Assembly: GCF_029867415.1 (NCBI RefSeq)
Contig: NC_081185.1
Coordinates: 32,688,245-32,752,244 of the forward strand
Direction: 5' to 3'
Source of the DNA: Vicia villosa
Taxonomy: Eukaryota; Streptophyta; Magnoliopsida; Fabales; Fabaceae
Length of the DNA: 64,000 bases
In this document: positions 1 through 12,701 of the stretch, piece by piece
Position numbering within the stretch: the first letter of the stretch is position 1
Layout: every line of letters begins with the position of its first letter
Notes under the pieces: model-generated
The model's database searches: none
The model's input: only the letters and a program-made list of their open reading frames with translations
Told to the model about the DNA's origin: nothing
Position numbers and translations under genes: made by a program

Positions 1-340
1 AATATCTCCATAATTAGAAACTATAAAATCTTCAAATATTCTGATTTGATTCTTCTGAATCATTCCTCAAATCTTCTTATTGATTCTTCAGACTTGTTAA
101 ATAATATATCACGCCTTTATTTGATTTGCACAATATCCCTGAATATTCTGCATTCTTCTGTCGTAATTAAATCATACAGATTTAATTAGAACTCTTCCCT
201 TCAGCTCAGGCATGATGTCGTAACATCCCATGTGACATGTTATTCCAGATGTTGAATTACTCCAACATAACATGTTCTATCCTTTCAGCGGGACATCCTC
301 CTGCTATACCTGTTGTGCTTTGTACCTGTTTTCTATTTGC
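1..340. repeat. Ty1/copia LTR-like fragment
   Basis: No gene is visible. The stretch carries the repeated word gatgtcgtaacatc and related forms (around 210-260), which also occur in the copia LTR at about 47800-48650. This suggests a copia LTR fragment, probably in reverse orientation, cut by the window edge. No PBS, PPT or target duplication is seen, so the limits are approximate. Confidence 0.35.
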
Positions 341-625
341 AAGTTTTACATTCTATGATCTCATATAGTTTAGCCAAACATAAAAGCCAATTACATAATT
401 CAGAGAATTAACATTATTATTATTATTGTTGTTATAAAATGTATTTTTTTTCTTTTTGTTTAAATAGAGTGGGAGGATGAGAAAAGAAGGTTTTAAAAGT
501 GAGCTCGGTAAGACATTGCGTCTCAGACCTACATACCCCTTGAGTGCAGTAGGGAAGTTAGAGCTTTTGTAGTTCCTCTTAAAAGGAAAATAAAAGGCCA
601 AGTGGCAAAATCTTTTTGAGTGTTG

Positions 626-840
626 AGCTTTAAAAATACTTAATGGGTTTTTAAAATGTTATGCTTTAACAATACTTAACAAGTTTTTAAAAGGAGCCAA
701 GCTTTAACAATACAAGGAAAAGGTTTAATAAAAGAAGTTGGTTGAGCTTTAACAATACAAAACCAAGGTTTGATTTAAAAAGGTTGAGCTTTAATAATAC
801 AAAACCATTTTCAAAACAAGTGGGTGCAAAGCTTTAACAA
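626..840. repeat. Degenerate short tandem repeat, AGCTTTAACAATAC core
   Basis: Six to seven copies of the core agctttaacaatac, some varied to agctttaaaaatac or agctttaataatac, occur at irregular 30-50 bp spacing among lysine-codon-like A-rich filler. It lies near the 3' end of LTR copy A. Confidence 0.6.
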
Positions 841-1724
841 TACTAAGCACAAAGATAAAACAGTTGGAAGAGAGATTGAGTACCTTGACAATTTTAATCA
901 ATACCATTCCCATTCCTTTGGATATTTATGCAACAACTTAAACAATCAATCATGGTGAATACCTAAAGTGGTGTGTGTGATAACATGTGTATCATAAAGG
1001 TAAACAAGTGAGTATAACAAAGATATCAATGTATAAGACTCAAATGTAAATGATGGTGGATAAAAGGATGTCATAACTTAAGATCATTTCATGTATGAAT
1101 GAATATGATGGATGATGGATGAATATCTCATGAATGTGGGTTAGTAAACAAAGTATGTATATACAATGATAATACCATGAATAAAGTATAGATGTACAAG
1201 GATCAAAATTATCAACAAGTATGTATATACAAGTATAGGAGTGAGAAAAGATCAAAGCTACAAGTTATATCAACATGGTGAAGCTAAGGATCAAAGAAGT
1301 TTCAAATTAGGGTTTTGAAATTTGGGTTTTGAAACACCTAAACCTAATTGATTTTAAGGTTGATTTAAAATACAAATCCTAAATGAGGATTGTTCTAAGG
1401 GAACATGGTATTATCAAAGTTGATTTTAACCTAGCCCTATTTGATTCACACAAATATATTAATAAGTTACTTGGTGGAAGAAGTCAAAGAAAATGATTAA
1501 ACAAAGGGTTTTTTAAACATATAAAAGACTTGTTTTTGATTTAATTTTAAAATGATCAAATAATAAATATTTTTTAGATTTTTTAATTATATTCATAAAA
1601 TAGATAGGTTAAATAAGAAGTTTGCAAAAAACCACTTAAACATAAGTTGGTTTACTTACTTAATCAATTAATATAATTTTCAAAAGAAATAAAAGAAATT
1701 AGTAATAAAAATAAAGGGGTTGCT

Positions 1725-1795
1725 GCCAATGGGGTTTGAACCCACGCCTTCAATCTTGCAAGCCAAAAGCCTAGCCATTGGGCCAATCGCTTGCG
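1725..1795 (-). other. tRNA-like module 2 of LTR copy A
   Basis: Read on the minus strand, this has an A-box-like TGGCCCAATGG, a TTGCAAG stretch where an anticodon loop would fall, and a B-box-like GGTTCAAACCC in a fully paired T-arm (GTGGG with CCCAT). It has the order and spacing of a tRNA gene but no convincing acceptor stem. It is probably a tRNA-derived or tRNA-mimicking sequence rather than a working tRNA gene. It lies about 90 nt downstream of a second such module. Confidence 0.5.
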
Positions 1796-1883
1796 TCTGA
1801 TCATAAGGCGCAAACAATACATAACATGTGAAGATATGTGCTAAATGGTAAAAATAGAAACTAATGCAATAAAATAGCAAAAG

Positions 1884-1956
1884 GGGGGATTCGAACCCAC
1901 ACCCTGATGTACCAAAGCCTTATAACACGCACGCTTGCCATTTGAGCCAGTTCATT
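1884..1956 (-). other. tRNA-like module 1 of LTR copy A
   Basis: The minus strand contains A-box-like TGGCTCAAATGG and, 40 nt later, a perfect Pol III B box GGTTCGAATCC. A TTATAAG stretch occupies the anticodon-loop position. The acceptor stem is not convincing. Structure and position match the first module at 63128-63206 in the oppositely oriented LTR copy B. Confidence 0.5.
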
Positions 1957-2750
1957 TAGTCATTAACTAAACGCATATCAATAAAAATAAATAAAAAACA
2001 ATTTCTGAAAATTTGAAAACTAAGTTCATCTTGAACCTCACGACACTATGATTTAAGGAAATTCATCAACACCAAAACTCAACCAGTTTCCAAAATGTAA
2101 AAGGAAAACATGTTCAGAATTTGATCACGAACTCAACCATGTATCACTCATTCATTGATTTTAACTGTGGCTTTCTAATTTTCCAGAAAACGTGAAGAAC
2201 CCTAAAACTTTGATTTAAAATTAAATGACTAACATGAACAATCAATCTCTAATACCTTAGGACTTTCATTCAGCATAACAAAACTAACAATATGGTATCA
2301 AGAAATGCAACATATGGTGCTTAAATCATAGAGTTCAAAGTTGAGTTTTATACCTCTGAAACTAGAGATCGAAACCTGGATTATTTGAGGCCTGGAAGTG
2401 TTTTAATGATCCTGTTAGCTTCAATGAACTCCCGGGAAGCTATTGCAATACTCACTTTGGATTGAGAGTGTCTGGATTCATCTAAAAGCATCGATCTGCA
2501 ATGATGAACAAGTGGAATATGGAGGTTTTAATTTATGAGTTAAAGTTGTATTTTAATGCATACAGAAGTGTTTATATGCTATATGGAAGGTGTTTGAATG
2601 GATAGTTTGTGTAAAGATTGCAAGAGATGAGAGATTCAAAGTTATGGACTTCAAAGCTCAAAAATGGTTATTGACCAATTATGAAATTGAGAGATATTTG
2701 AGGTGTTTCTATGCTGTGAATTGGTGTCTTTGAAGTGCAAATGACCTCTC

Positions 2751-2760
2751 TATTTATAGG
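2751..2760 (-). promoter_or_regulatory. TATA box of LTR copy A
   Basis: The minus strand reads CCTATAAATAGAGAGG. It sits about 1495 nt from the LTR start, against about 1540 nt for the equivalent box in LTR copy B (62171). This is the likely start region of the element's own transcript. Confidence 0.55.
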
Positions 2761-3380
2761 AAAAAGGTTTGAGGACTTGAGGTAACCAGAATTCTGAGTT
2801 CCAAGTTTATGGTTTGGTTTCATTTGAAATTTCAAGTTACGTGAAGATGGTGGTTCCAATGGTGAAGTACAAGCATGCTTCTTGGAGTTGTTGGATGCAG
2901 GGAGGTTGCTTTTGAGCATAAAGATGTTGGAGTATAAAAGCAACAATGTAGAAGCTCAAGACAAATTGATCTTGTGATTAAAGCCTCTTTATGTAAATGG
3001 AAGTGTAATCTTTTTGGCAAAACCTTCCACAAATGGTATAATCTCATGAACAATTATTCTAATCAATGTGTAATGCTTCAAAAGCTTGTACAATCTATTG
3101 ATTAAGGTGAGTTCTAAAAGTTATTGATACCGAAAAATGGAATCCTTTGCTTAGTGAAGTGTATCATGAAGTTGTTCATGTTGAAAATGGTTTGAAATCC
3201 AACTTGCATTAATCCATCTTCTTTAATTCGAATCTCTCAAACCACACATGCTATGGAGATGTTTGAGTACTCTTTGGAAAGCTCTTGCAACACACTTCAA
3301 CTTTCGTCTTTGGTTCCCATTCAAAATCATCTTGGATCTTGGTGAAAAGTATCCATAAAGTAAGGGAAAAACTAGGTTAA

Positions 3381-3406
3381 AACACTTAGAAATTTTCTAA
3401 GTCTTT
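3381..3406. other. Conserved palindrome in LTR copy A
   Basis: An imperfect palindrome with arms aacacttagaaa and tttctaagtctt around a central t, one mismatch. A perfect version occurs at the matching position of LTR copy B (61547-61574). Confidence 0.55.
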
Positions 3407-4252
3407 TTGTATGAAGCTCCATGATCCCATAACTCTCAAATGATTCATTTTTTGGGAAAAAGTTATATGTGACGAAGCTTTTGTATAAATCAAGATCTAC
3501 AACTTTCATGTTGGAAGATTTTCCAGTTCGTACTTGAATCTTGAAGTTACTTGCACATGAAGTTATGACTAAGACTTGAAAAACACTTGAAATTTCTAAG
3601 TGTTTTTTAATCTTCCAACTTTGACTTTTGTTGACTTTTTATTCTTGATTGATTTTCTTGATTAAATAACTCCAATAACCATATGTTAATGATTTTTTAT
3701 CTTCAAAAGTCCATAGTTGACCAAATTACCCAAAATTCAAAGGCAGTCTTGAACAGTTGACATTTTTCCAGATGAATTGCATTCTTGTGAATTTCAATTG
3801 AAAATCAAGCTCTCCCATTCAAATGAATGATATTAGTGGATTATAATGATGCACTGGAGATCTTTGAATCATGGTTTGAGCTCTGGAGCTATGTCATGAT
3901 CAAAAGTCAACTCTCTAGGTGAATTAGGTCAAAATCCCTAATTTGTGCACCAGATGATATTGGAAATGTTTGATCTTGAATTGGGCCACATTTGGACTTG
4001 AGTATTGATGAGGATAATCATTTGAGCATATTAGAATTCTTGAGCTTCTTTGTGGGTCTCAAAACCCTAATTTTGCCCGAGTCTCTTGATCATCCACCTA
4101 CCTTGGGAAATAAGCAACAAGCAAAACACAATCTCTTTATTTTTGTATATTTGGTTAGCAAATGATATATGGACAATGATGATAATGAAGATGATGATCA
4201 CACTACGCACAAAATGATATGGGATCTCAGGGTCAAAAATTGGGGTACAACA

Positions 4253-5331
4253 CAACCAAATTTGGTTGCTCGACAATTTGGCCTCAGCCAAATGTTGCCA
4301 AAATCTCTATATTCCTTGCCAAGTGATGTTTGTTGGCCGGGACGTGGATATACAACTCTAAACCATATAGATTTCCTCAAGTTTCAAACAAACAATTCCT
4401 TGAACTTCCCACTTTCAAATTTCAAAATTCTTTCCTCACCACTACTGAATTCCACACCTAATGGTCGAAGTATTATGAACAACATCTTTCAATACCAACC
4501 TTTCTTGAAAAGTTGTCGGTTTCCATCGGAAAATTCAAAGATTTAGAAAACATGGCAGGTTTGTTTATATTAACTTCGACATCATCTTATTTTATTAAAA
4601 ATTTCTTACTTAGCTATTTCCAACAAAGCAAGAAACTAACGCTGAAAAAGAAACAGCTACAAAGACTTAGCTCAAAAACCTAACTCTTAGTATCAGTCCA
4701 ATGTATTGTTTAAAAGCATAATTTTAAACTCTCACTTTTCCTTTCCAGGGTCGAAAACATGCCCTAGCTCTGACTTCCAACACCAACCAACCTAAGAAAC
4801 AAAGAGCTACGAAAGCTCCAAAAGTCGAGGTTTATCATGTTACCTCTTTATCGATGAAAATTCAGATAAAGTTAAGTACTCACTCTATGACCCTTCCTCA
4901 GGTTCCAGTAGATTTGACTGAAGAATTGGTCGAAGAGGACCATTCTAGTGATAGTGAACATACCAAAATTTTCTCCAGTTCTAGAGTTGCACCATCGCCC
5001 AAGCCAAAAGGTGGTAAGAAAAACACTCCAAGGAAGAAGAATTTAATTCAGAAGGGCACTTATTTGGTCATGGAACCAGTGCACAAAGAGCCTCCAATTC
5101 TAACTACCCCTCTTGATAAATCCACCCCTAAGTCGACAGTGACAAAAACTCTAGAGTCTCCCAAGAAGACAACCGAGGTAAACTCTATTTTGACTTATTG
5201 AATTCGAACCTTATTAGTTGATCCTAACAAGTATCTTTTCTTAGCCACAACCAAAGGGAAAAATTATAGAAGAGTCCTCTAATAAAAATATCCAAAAGCC
5301 TGGAGCTGATGCTAAGACCTCTAGTGAGCTA
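4253..5331 (+). pseudogene. Plant-mobile-domain-like gene fragment
   Basis: The first part (4253-4546) encodes NLVARQFGLSQMLPKSLY followed by a conserved tryptophan/glycine stretch (CWPGRG). This resembles the plant mobile domain (PMD) proteins that travel with plant transposons. After a probable intron, a second exon-like frame (about 4750-5178, acceptor-like ttccag before it) encodes a charged, Ser/Thr/Lys/Pro-rich tail. A third exon-like piece (about 5246-5331) is cut by the Tekay LTR at 5332. The upstream part is missing, cut by LTR copy A. Product and family are inferred from recall; function unknown. Confidence 0.4.
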
Positions 5332-7781
5332 TGTAACATCCTTCAAATCTAAACATATTCCGCATGTTTACGAAAAATAAAACAAATAAAACACAAGGGC
5401 GCCACATCTTCATGAAACTTCTTGTGAAAAACGATCCTGCTCCGTAACACGGGTTGCAAAACACTTAATTATAAATAGAAACTTTGGTACTCATTAATCA
5501 AACCATTTCACACTTCACAGCGGAATAAATAATCTTTAAAACTCATTCATAAATTAACCAATACCGAGAAGGTAATTCAAACATCAACAAAATCACCACA
5601 CTTCATGCTTACATTTGCATGATTATAAAAGTAATACAAGATTCTCCAAAATAACGAAAGTATTCAAAGTTCACACTCAATCGATCCTAACCCTGATGTT
5701 ACATTTCAGAGAAAGACCTATTGGACTCAACGGAAACTAAATAAGCGCACTCTGAAGCTACCTCTTACGCTTCCAGCACTAATCTTTATCACCTGCAAGT
5801 TACCCACGTTTCGAGGTAACATTTCCAAGAAGAAAGGGTGAGTGAATCACAATAATTATAAAAAGCATAAGTAATAGATATAGTAGTCATGACATAGGAA
5901 CAACAACAACATCATGGTATTATTTACTACATCTATAGTATAACAACAATCACTAGTTCTTCTCGTCAAAACATCATAATCCAAGAACCAATCAAATACA
6001 CCACTTAAAACATACAAACCATCATACTCCAAGAATAAATCCAAGACATCACTTAAATCAAGTATTATGCAATGCCACAAGTAATAAAATGAAAAATCAT
6101 TAGACTCATGCATGTGGTACCAAAATATCACTGTTGACTTAGTCATTGTTATCTCCAAAGATCCCCACCAATAGGATCGGTTCCCGCTTGGAACCAGAGC
6201 ACTTCACAAAATTGCACTCAATCCACACTATGGGATTGAGGCCATCACTCGACCATACCGTCCTTCATGCATCACTAGATTAATATCCTGTAAAACATCA
6301 TTGGATTATTCGTCCTGATAAATGCTATGAATGCATGATGCATAACAACACACAAAGATACGGCCACGGCTAGTCAAAACGCATCATCATTCATCATGTT
6401 CATCTTACCTCATCACAAGCTTCATAATAAGGAAATCATAACAATAAGATCATCATGAAAGCATACATCAATTCACAACAAAGCATAGTTAACTTAATTC
6501 ACGATAGAAACCACGTTTTTCAATATATAATCACTAAATATCATCATCCCATCATAATATAACTCCTAGAAATCTGAGTACTATGGTTCCTTTTATTTTA
6601 CTAAATTATAGATTATTACTCTAGCTCCACAATGCTTCGAACGAAACATTATTCGGAGTCCTAAAACTCAAGTTATGAATTTTACAAAATTTTCTGTTTT
6701 AGGCAACATTCGCCCGACGAGCATCCTCATCCTCCCGGTAACTGAAGCCATTAGCCAACATTTCAATTTTCTCAATTCATTCGCCTGGTGAGCTCCTCCT
6801 TTTTCCTGGCCAAGTCATTGGCGAACCATGTCAGAACCCTCTGCCTCCACTCGCCTACTCACTCGTCTGGCGTGTCTTGGGCGAGTCCATTCGCCCGATA
6901 AATCTGCGCGATCAGAGAAATCCTGCTGCAATTTCTGCATAAAACAAACCCAAACCTTTGCCATTTCCACCACACTATGGGTCCTATAACATTATTCATT
7001 TACCAGTTTTCATCATATTGTACACTATGGGTATAATTCTATTATAAATTGATACCTCTAATTCACCAAAATTTGTCACATTCATCATCTATTTATCATA
7101 ACCCAAAACCCAAAAACTAATCCTACAATTATCTAACACTTAAGCCAAATATAATAATAAACATAAACTCTACTTACCTTAGATTTGGAGCTTGATTCGA
7201 ATTCCTCTTCGCGTTCTACAGTTCCTCTTCCTCTGTGCTTTAGCCATCTTCTTCTCTTATCCTCTTCTCCAAATGCAATTTCACATAATGAATCGTTAAA
7301 ACCTCAATTTTCCTTTTTATCCAACTTACCCCTTGGACCCCTAATATGGATTTCCTCTTTTTTCCCTCACTTAGCCCCTTAAATTGACCATATTGCCCTT
7401 ATCATCTCTAACACCAATATTATTCTATTTCACTAATAAAAATATTCACAACTAATTATTCTAATTATTCTAAATTATCCAAAATACTATTAATCATCTC
7501 GATTCCTCTTAGACCACCAATAACATCATATTCACCTAAACACCACCTAAGCATCATGATCACCAAAACATCATGTAGCATCGCCAAACGTCAAATGCTT
7601 CACAATAATCTCATATAAACATCACATAACCATCCTAATCATCAAAACATCATGAATCATCATAAGGACTCACATAAAAATACCAAAACATCATATATAT
7701 ATATATATCGAGTACTTCACAATCACTCATAAGTTTACGCTAAATTAATTAAATAATTATTCTAGAATTCGGGCTGTTACA
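5332..7781 (-). repeat. 3' LTR of a Tekay-type chromovirus
   Basis: The minus strand starts TGTAACAGCCCGAATTC and ends GGATGTTACA, a proper TG...CA pair with matching TGTAAC/GTTACA ends. A purine tract directly borders its start at 7782, and chromovirus integrase coding lies beyond. It shares short blocks, such as the CTCACCC block near 5835, with the solo LTR at 55761-59006. Length is 2450 bp. No host gene is seen inside. Confidence 0.75.
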
Positions 7782-7796
7782 ACTCTCCCCCACTAG
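7782..7796 (-). other. Polypurine tract of the Tekay element
   Basis: The minus strand reads CTAGTGGGGGAGAGT immediately before the LTR start TGTAACAGCC. This is the usual place and composition for a plus-strand primer of reverse transcription. Confidence 0.75.
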
Positions 7797-9620
7797 AAAG
7801 AATTTCCGCCCTCGAAAATTACTTGACAGAAGCAAGAACAAATAAGACCCTCTCATCAGATCCTCGCGTTCCATCGTTAAACTTTCACCAGCTGGTCCAC
7901 CCCATAATACCTTCACTAACACAATCTCTTTATCTCGTAACTATTTCATTTCCCGACCTTTTATCCTCATGCGTAGTGCTTCAATGGTCAAGTTATCTCT
8001 TACTTGTAAATCATCCATTTGAAGCAAATGCGAAGGATCAGTAATGTATCTCCTTAATTGAGACACATGAAACACGTCATGAAGATTCACAAGTGACAGT
8101 GTTAAAGTAATCTGATACGCCACCTCACCAATCTTTTCTGAAATCTGATGCGGACCAATAAAATATGGTGTAAGCTTCCTCGACTTCAAATCTCCACTGA
8201 CACCAGTTACTGGAGTAAATCTCAGAAACACATGTTCGTCCACCTGGAATTCAAGTGCTTTTCTCCTCTTATCATGGTAACTTTTCTGACGACTCTGAGA
8301 AGCTTACATCCTCTCTTGAATCATCTTAATCTTATTAGTCGTATTTTGCACAATCTCAGGCCCGAGTACAACACTCTCGCCCAACTCATACCAACACAAC
8401 AGAGTTCTACATCTCCTTCCATACAATGCTTCATAAGGTGCCATATCGATACTCGCATGAAAACTATTGTTGTAAATAATTTCAATCAATGGAAAATGGC
8501 TATCCCAACTCCTCCTTGGTATAACACACAAGCCCTAATTAAATCCTCCAAAGATTGAATAGTCCTCTCAGTATGACCGTCTGTTTCAGGATGATAGGCA
8601 GAACTCAATCTCATCTTGGAACCTAAAGCATCCTACAAAACTTTCCAAAACTTCGACATAAAGTGCAGATTTATATCCAACACAATACTCGACGATATTC
8701 CATGCAATCTCATAATCTCATTGATATAAAGCTCGGCTAACCTCTTGATAGGATGATTAATCTTCATCGGTAGGAAATGAGCCGACTTAGTCAACCTATC
8801 CACCACCCAAACAGAATCATTACCTCTTGTAGTTTTTGGTAAACCCGACACAAAATCCATCGAAATGCTATCCCACTTCCACTCTGGAATATTCAACAGT
8901 TGCATCAAAACCAAAGCTTTCTGATGTTCATTTTCGATTTCTAACAAGTCAAACAAGCATAAATAAATTCTACAACTTCCTTTTTCATTCCAGGCCACCA
9001 AAACAACTTCTTCAAGTCTTGATACATTTTTGTAGCACTGGGATGAATAATCAAGCCACTTCTATGACCCTCTTCAAGGATACTCTTCTTAAGTTTGAGA
9101 GTATCCTAAACATACACTCGGTCTTTAAATCTCATCAAAATATTCTCATCAACTCGAAATATCCCACCGTTACCTTGGTTAATCAACGTCATCTCATCAA
9201 CCAACTTTAAATCAGACTTCTTACCTTCCCGAATCTCTTCAAGAATGCCACTAGTCAATTTCAACATTCCTAATTTCACACTATTAGGGGTCTTCTCATA
9301 TACTAGAATCATGTCTCTGAATTGTTCAACTAATTCCAACTCACGCACCATAAGCATAGACATATGCAGTGACTTCCTACTCAACGCATCAACCACTACA
9401 TTTTCTTTTCCAGGGTGGTAGCTTAAATCAAAATAATAATCTTTTAACAATTCAAGTCACCTTCTTTGTCTCATATTCAACCCCTTCTGATAAAACAAGT
9501 ATTTTAATATTGTGATCATTAAACACGTCGAATTTAGAGCCAAACAGATAATGTCTCCAAATCTTCAACACAAACACCACAACTGCTAATTCTAAATCAT
9601 GCATAGGATAATTCATTTTT
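7796..9620 (-). pseudogene. Tekay-type chromovirus pol, 3' half, decayed
   Basis: Reading down the minus strand, the pieces are in pol order. RNase H is at about 9620-9452 ([20 protein letters not shown]). The RNase H end and zinc-binding region are at 9450-9106 (DLSYHPGKENVVVDALSRKS). The integrase core is at 9001-8304 (SMDFVSGLPKTTRGND, APYEALYGRRCR). The integrase C-terminal part is at 8243-7941 (KLTPYFIGPHQISEKIGEVA), followed in frame, past one TAG, by a chromodomain-like end (about 7940-7810). Several stops and frameshifts break it. RT, protease and gag are absent. The combination fits the Tekay/Del clade of Ty3 elements. Confidence 0.85.
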
Positions 9621-10107
9621 GGGCTTTTCTCCTTTGGATATTCTATTTGATTTAGTCTGTAAAATAGTTGATTTTGTTGGATATGATCTTCTTCATAATT
9701 GTCTCCAACAATAAGATATGATTTGTTATAATTCAAAATTCAATCTCCATTTATATTTGATTTGAACATCTGTAGTTGTCAAACAAATCAAAGAAACATT
9801 GCTAAAATAACTAAAACAAATATGATTAAATCCTAATAAAAAATGATCCACCCAAAAATATCCATATTACGTACTATCAAGGTCAGATGTTACACTACAC
9901 ATGCTAGAACATCGAGTTCCACATGTTGTGCCAGAATATCCAAATTAACTCTTCATCATGCATCTGTAGATCTTTTTTGTAGAGTGAATCTTGGATAGAA
10001 TAAGTTTGAACCAAACTACAATAACATTTGTCTATTTTTAGAGACTAGATGTTGTAGCATACATGTTGGAACATCGGGTTCCACATGTGTCATGTATGCA
10101 CTAGAAC
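9621..10107. repeat. Copia LTR-like insertion, no gene
   Basis: The chromovirus homology stops near 9620, next to ggagaaaagccc and TTGGAGACAATTATGAAG-type sequence that resembles copia LTR ends in legumes. Repeated words such as agatgttacacta and agatgttgtagcat recur. No coding region or clear boundary is seen. Confidence 0.3.
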
Positions 10108-11680
10108 TAGCTTAAAGGAGATCAGGAGTTTGATATTGTTCCTAAGCCTTTAACCAGGGATGAAGTTTATAAACCACAAGAACACAATAATATTTTCTTT
10201 GGAAAGAATAAAAAAGGTCATGTTGAGAAAAATATTTGGAAAAAGAGGTTGGTGTTCTTTGATCTTCAATATTGGTCTAGCCTCAATAGACATTGTCTTG
10301 ATGTGATGCATGTAGAGAAAAATGTGTGTGATATTTTGATTGGAACACTTTTAAAAATTCATGTTAAGACAAAAGATAGTAAGAATTCTCGTCTTGATAC
10401 TGTGGCGATGGGATACGACACTAGTTGGCTCTAGTTGACACTCTATCTTAAAAGGAAAAGAAAAGGTTTTGCAAGTGTTTGCATGGTATCAAATTTTCCC
10501 AAGGGTACTAATTAAATATCAAGAAACTTGTATCAATGAAAGATCTCAAGTTAATTGGCTTAAAATTTCATGATTATCATGTCTTGATGCAACAACTTCT
10601 ACCAATAGTTATCTATAACATCTTACCAAAATATGCAAGGGTAACTATAACCAAATTGTGCTTATTCTTTAATACTATATGTAATAAAGTACTTTATTTC
10701 AAAAATTTAGATGAATTGGAAGATGAGGCTGCAATAACTTTATGTCAATTAGAGATTTATTTTCCTCCATTATTTTTTGACATCATGATTCACTTAATTG
10801 TTCATCTAGTCGGAGAAATCATATTTTATGGTCTAGTTTATTTAAGGTGGATGTATCCAATAGAGCGATACATGAATATCTTTAAACTATATACAAAGAA
10901 TCATCACCGACTAGAAGTTTTAATCATTGAAAGGTACATCACAGAAGAAATTGTTGAGTTTTGTTCAAACTATTTGTAAGAAGCAGAATCTATAGAATTT
11001 CCAAATTCTTGTCATGATGACATATATAAAGGTAAATGTACTCAAGGTTTAAATGTTAATTCAATGGCGCAGGATATATTTCTTCAAGCATATTTGTAGA
11101 TGTTGAATAATAATGATGAAGTTCAACCTTACTTACCTATTCGCAAAACACTTACCAATGAAAAGTATCCCTGAATAAGTGAAAAATGGTTATTGAAAGA
11201 ACATAATAAGAATTTCATAAGTTGGTTTAATGAAAGGATTTATAATGATGATAGTTCATCCGGTATAATTAAATGGATATCATACATGCCTAAATTTAAT
11301 GTAGTAACTTGGACTGCATATACATTAGTAAGTTTTCCTTTTATACAAATTCTAAAGATGATTGTAGTACAATGCAAAATAATGGGGTTATGGTTGAGGT
11401 GAAATCCATGTACTTCTCTAGTTGGAAATATAAGAATCCTATAATGGCATCTAGAGCGTACTTTGAGGTCATTGAGGAATTTTGGGGAATTGATTATGTT
11501 TTACTTTAAGTTCATTTATTTAACTGCAAGTGAGTTGGAAAAAACACTTGGGGTACAAACTGGTGAGTTAGGATTCACACTAGTTGATCTTAGTAAGGAA
11601 ACTTATATGACCAAACCATTCATCATGGCATCGACCATAACGAATAAGTGTTTTATGTCACCGACCGTTCGGACAAAATA
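10108..11680 (+). pseudogene. CACTA (En/Spm) TNP2-like transposase, decayed
   Basis: Plus-strand pieces follow the order of a CACTA transposase. At 10108-10434 is the end of the TNP2 core (FFDLQYWSSLNRHCLDVMHV, then EKNVCDILIGTLL). At 10536-10979 is a DUF4218-type region (KLIGLKFHDYHVLMQQLLP, then IHLIVHLVGEI). At 11193-11680 is a DUF4216-like end. Stops at 10435 and 10979 and frame changes disable it. The N-terminal part is missing. It lies convergent to the 3' end of the P450 gene. The family call is strong, but no terminus or TSD could be paired with it. Confidence 0.8.
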
Positions 11681-12701
11681 AGGTCAACTATTTTCTAAGG
11701 AAAACACATTCCTCATAGTGATGAAAACCATTATTTAAATTTTGATATTCCTTTACACAACACGTGTGCCTATATCATATGAAGAAGTTGATATATCTGA
11801 TATGCATGTTATTCGTTATGGTCATGGAGAAGGCACGTGGAAAAATTAACAAGTAAATATTTTTTATTGGTTATTCATAATTTAATGCAAGTTATAATTT
11901 CTAAGTTTTATATACTAACAAGTAGTATTATTTGAAATTATAGGTGTTTATAGACAAGACACCAAAAGACGTCTCCGGTCATGTGATGGATCTTGATTCC
12001 TTCAAAATAATGAATGGATTATACAATATTTTTGGTTGATTAGTTTCTAATTTGATGTAATGATGTGTAAATTTTATATTGTTTTAGTGCAATTTTGATT
12101 TTGATGTAATACCATTTTTTGTTCTTAATAGTTGCCAACTCTTTTTTGATTCACAAATATATTGCCAACTTGTTTTTGGTGTGTTTTTGATTCAAAAAAT
12201 AAAGGAAAAATGAGAATTTTGTAAAATTAAAAAATATATATTAAAAAAACAAAAATATTTCACCACGGTTAGTTATTGCAACCATGGTGATATGTAGCAC
12301 ACTATTCATTTTGATTAACGTAAAAAATGACGTTATTGATATCGAATCAATGACCTTTCAGCTTTTCACTATGATTGTTTATTATAAAAATGGTGGTATG
12401 TATTGCACTTTCCAAATTATTATCACGGACAATAACTTGTGGTAGTAAGTACCTCACTTACTACATAATATCCTTAATAGTTATTTCGTGTTGATGATAA
12501 CTCATTACAACCATGAAGCGAAGGAAAATTGATATACTTTTAAAATGTTGCATAATCATGTATAATATTGAATTATAAGTCGTAACATAAGCCAAATGAA
12601 ATATTGTTAAACTATTTTACTAATATAATAATGTGAATCATGTAAGTAATTTCTTATTATAATTATGGTTTCTTCAAAATATAATAAAATCAAAACAACA
12701 A
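11681..12701. repeat. Non-coding remains between CACTA relic and P450
   Basis: No gene is seen. At about 12250-12450, repeated ccacggtta / caaccatggtgatatg words look like subterminal repeats of a CACTA element. The final part before 12702 is the probable 3' UTR and terminator region of the P450 gene. Confidence 0.4.

Larger units (their letters stand above)
345..4252 (-). repeat. Ogre/Tat-type Ty3 LTR (copy A)
   Basis: On the minus strand this begins at 4252 with TGTTGTACCCCAATTTTTGA, the pattern with which Ogre/Tat LTRs start, and runs down to about 345. It parallels the plus-strand LTR at 60634-63309: a palindrome about 860 nt from the start, a TATA box about 1500 nt in, and paired tRNA-like modules about 2300 nt in. 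The low-coordinate end holds a conserved block (about 510-565) related to blocks near 49865 and 52165. No adjacent PBS is seen, so the 3' end may be truncated. No host gene lies within it. Confidence 0.6.

Noticed and set aside
1725..1956. Genuine tRNA genes
   Set aside because: A and B boxes are good but acceptor stems do not pair, and the units lie inside an LTR, so I list them as tRNA-like only.
7185..8558. Plus-strand frames of 65-136 aa across the Tekay LTR and integrase
   Set aside because: They are antisense to clear minus-strand integrase coding or lie in LTR sequence, so they are shadows.
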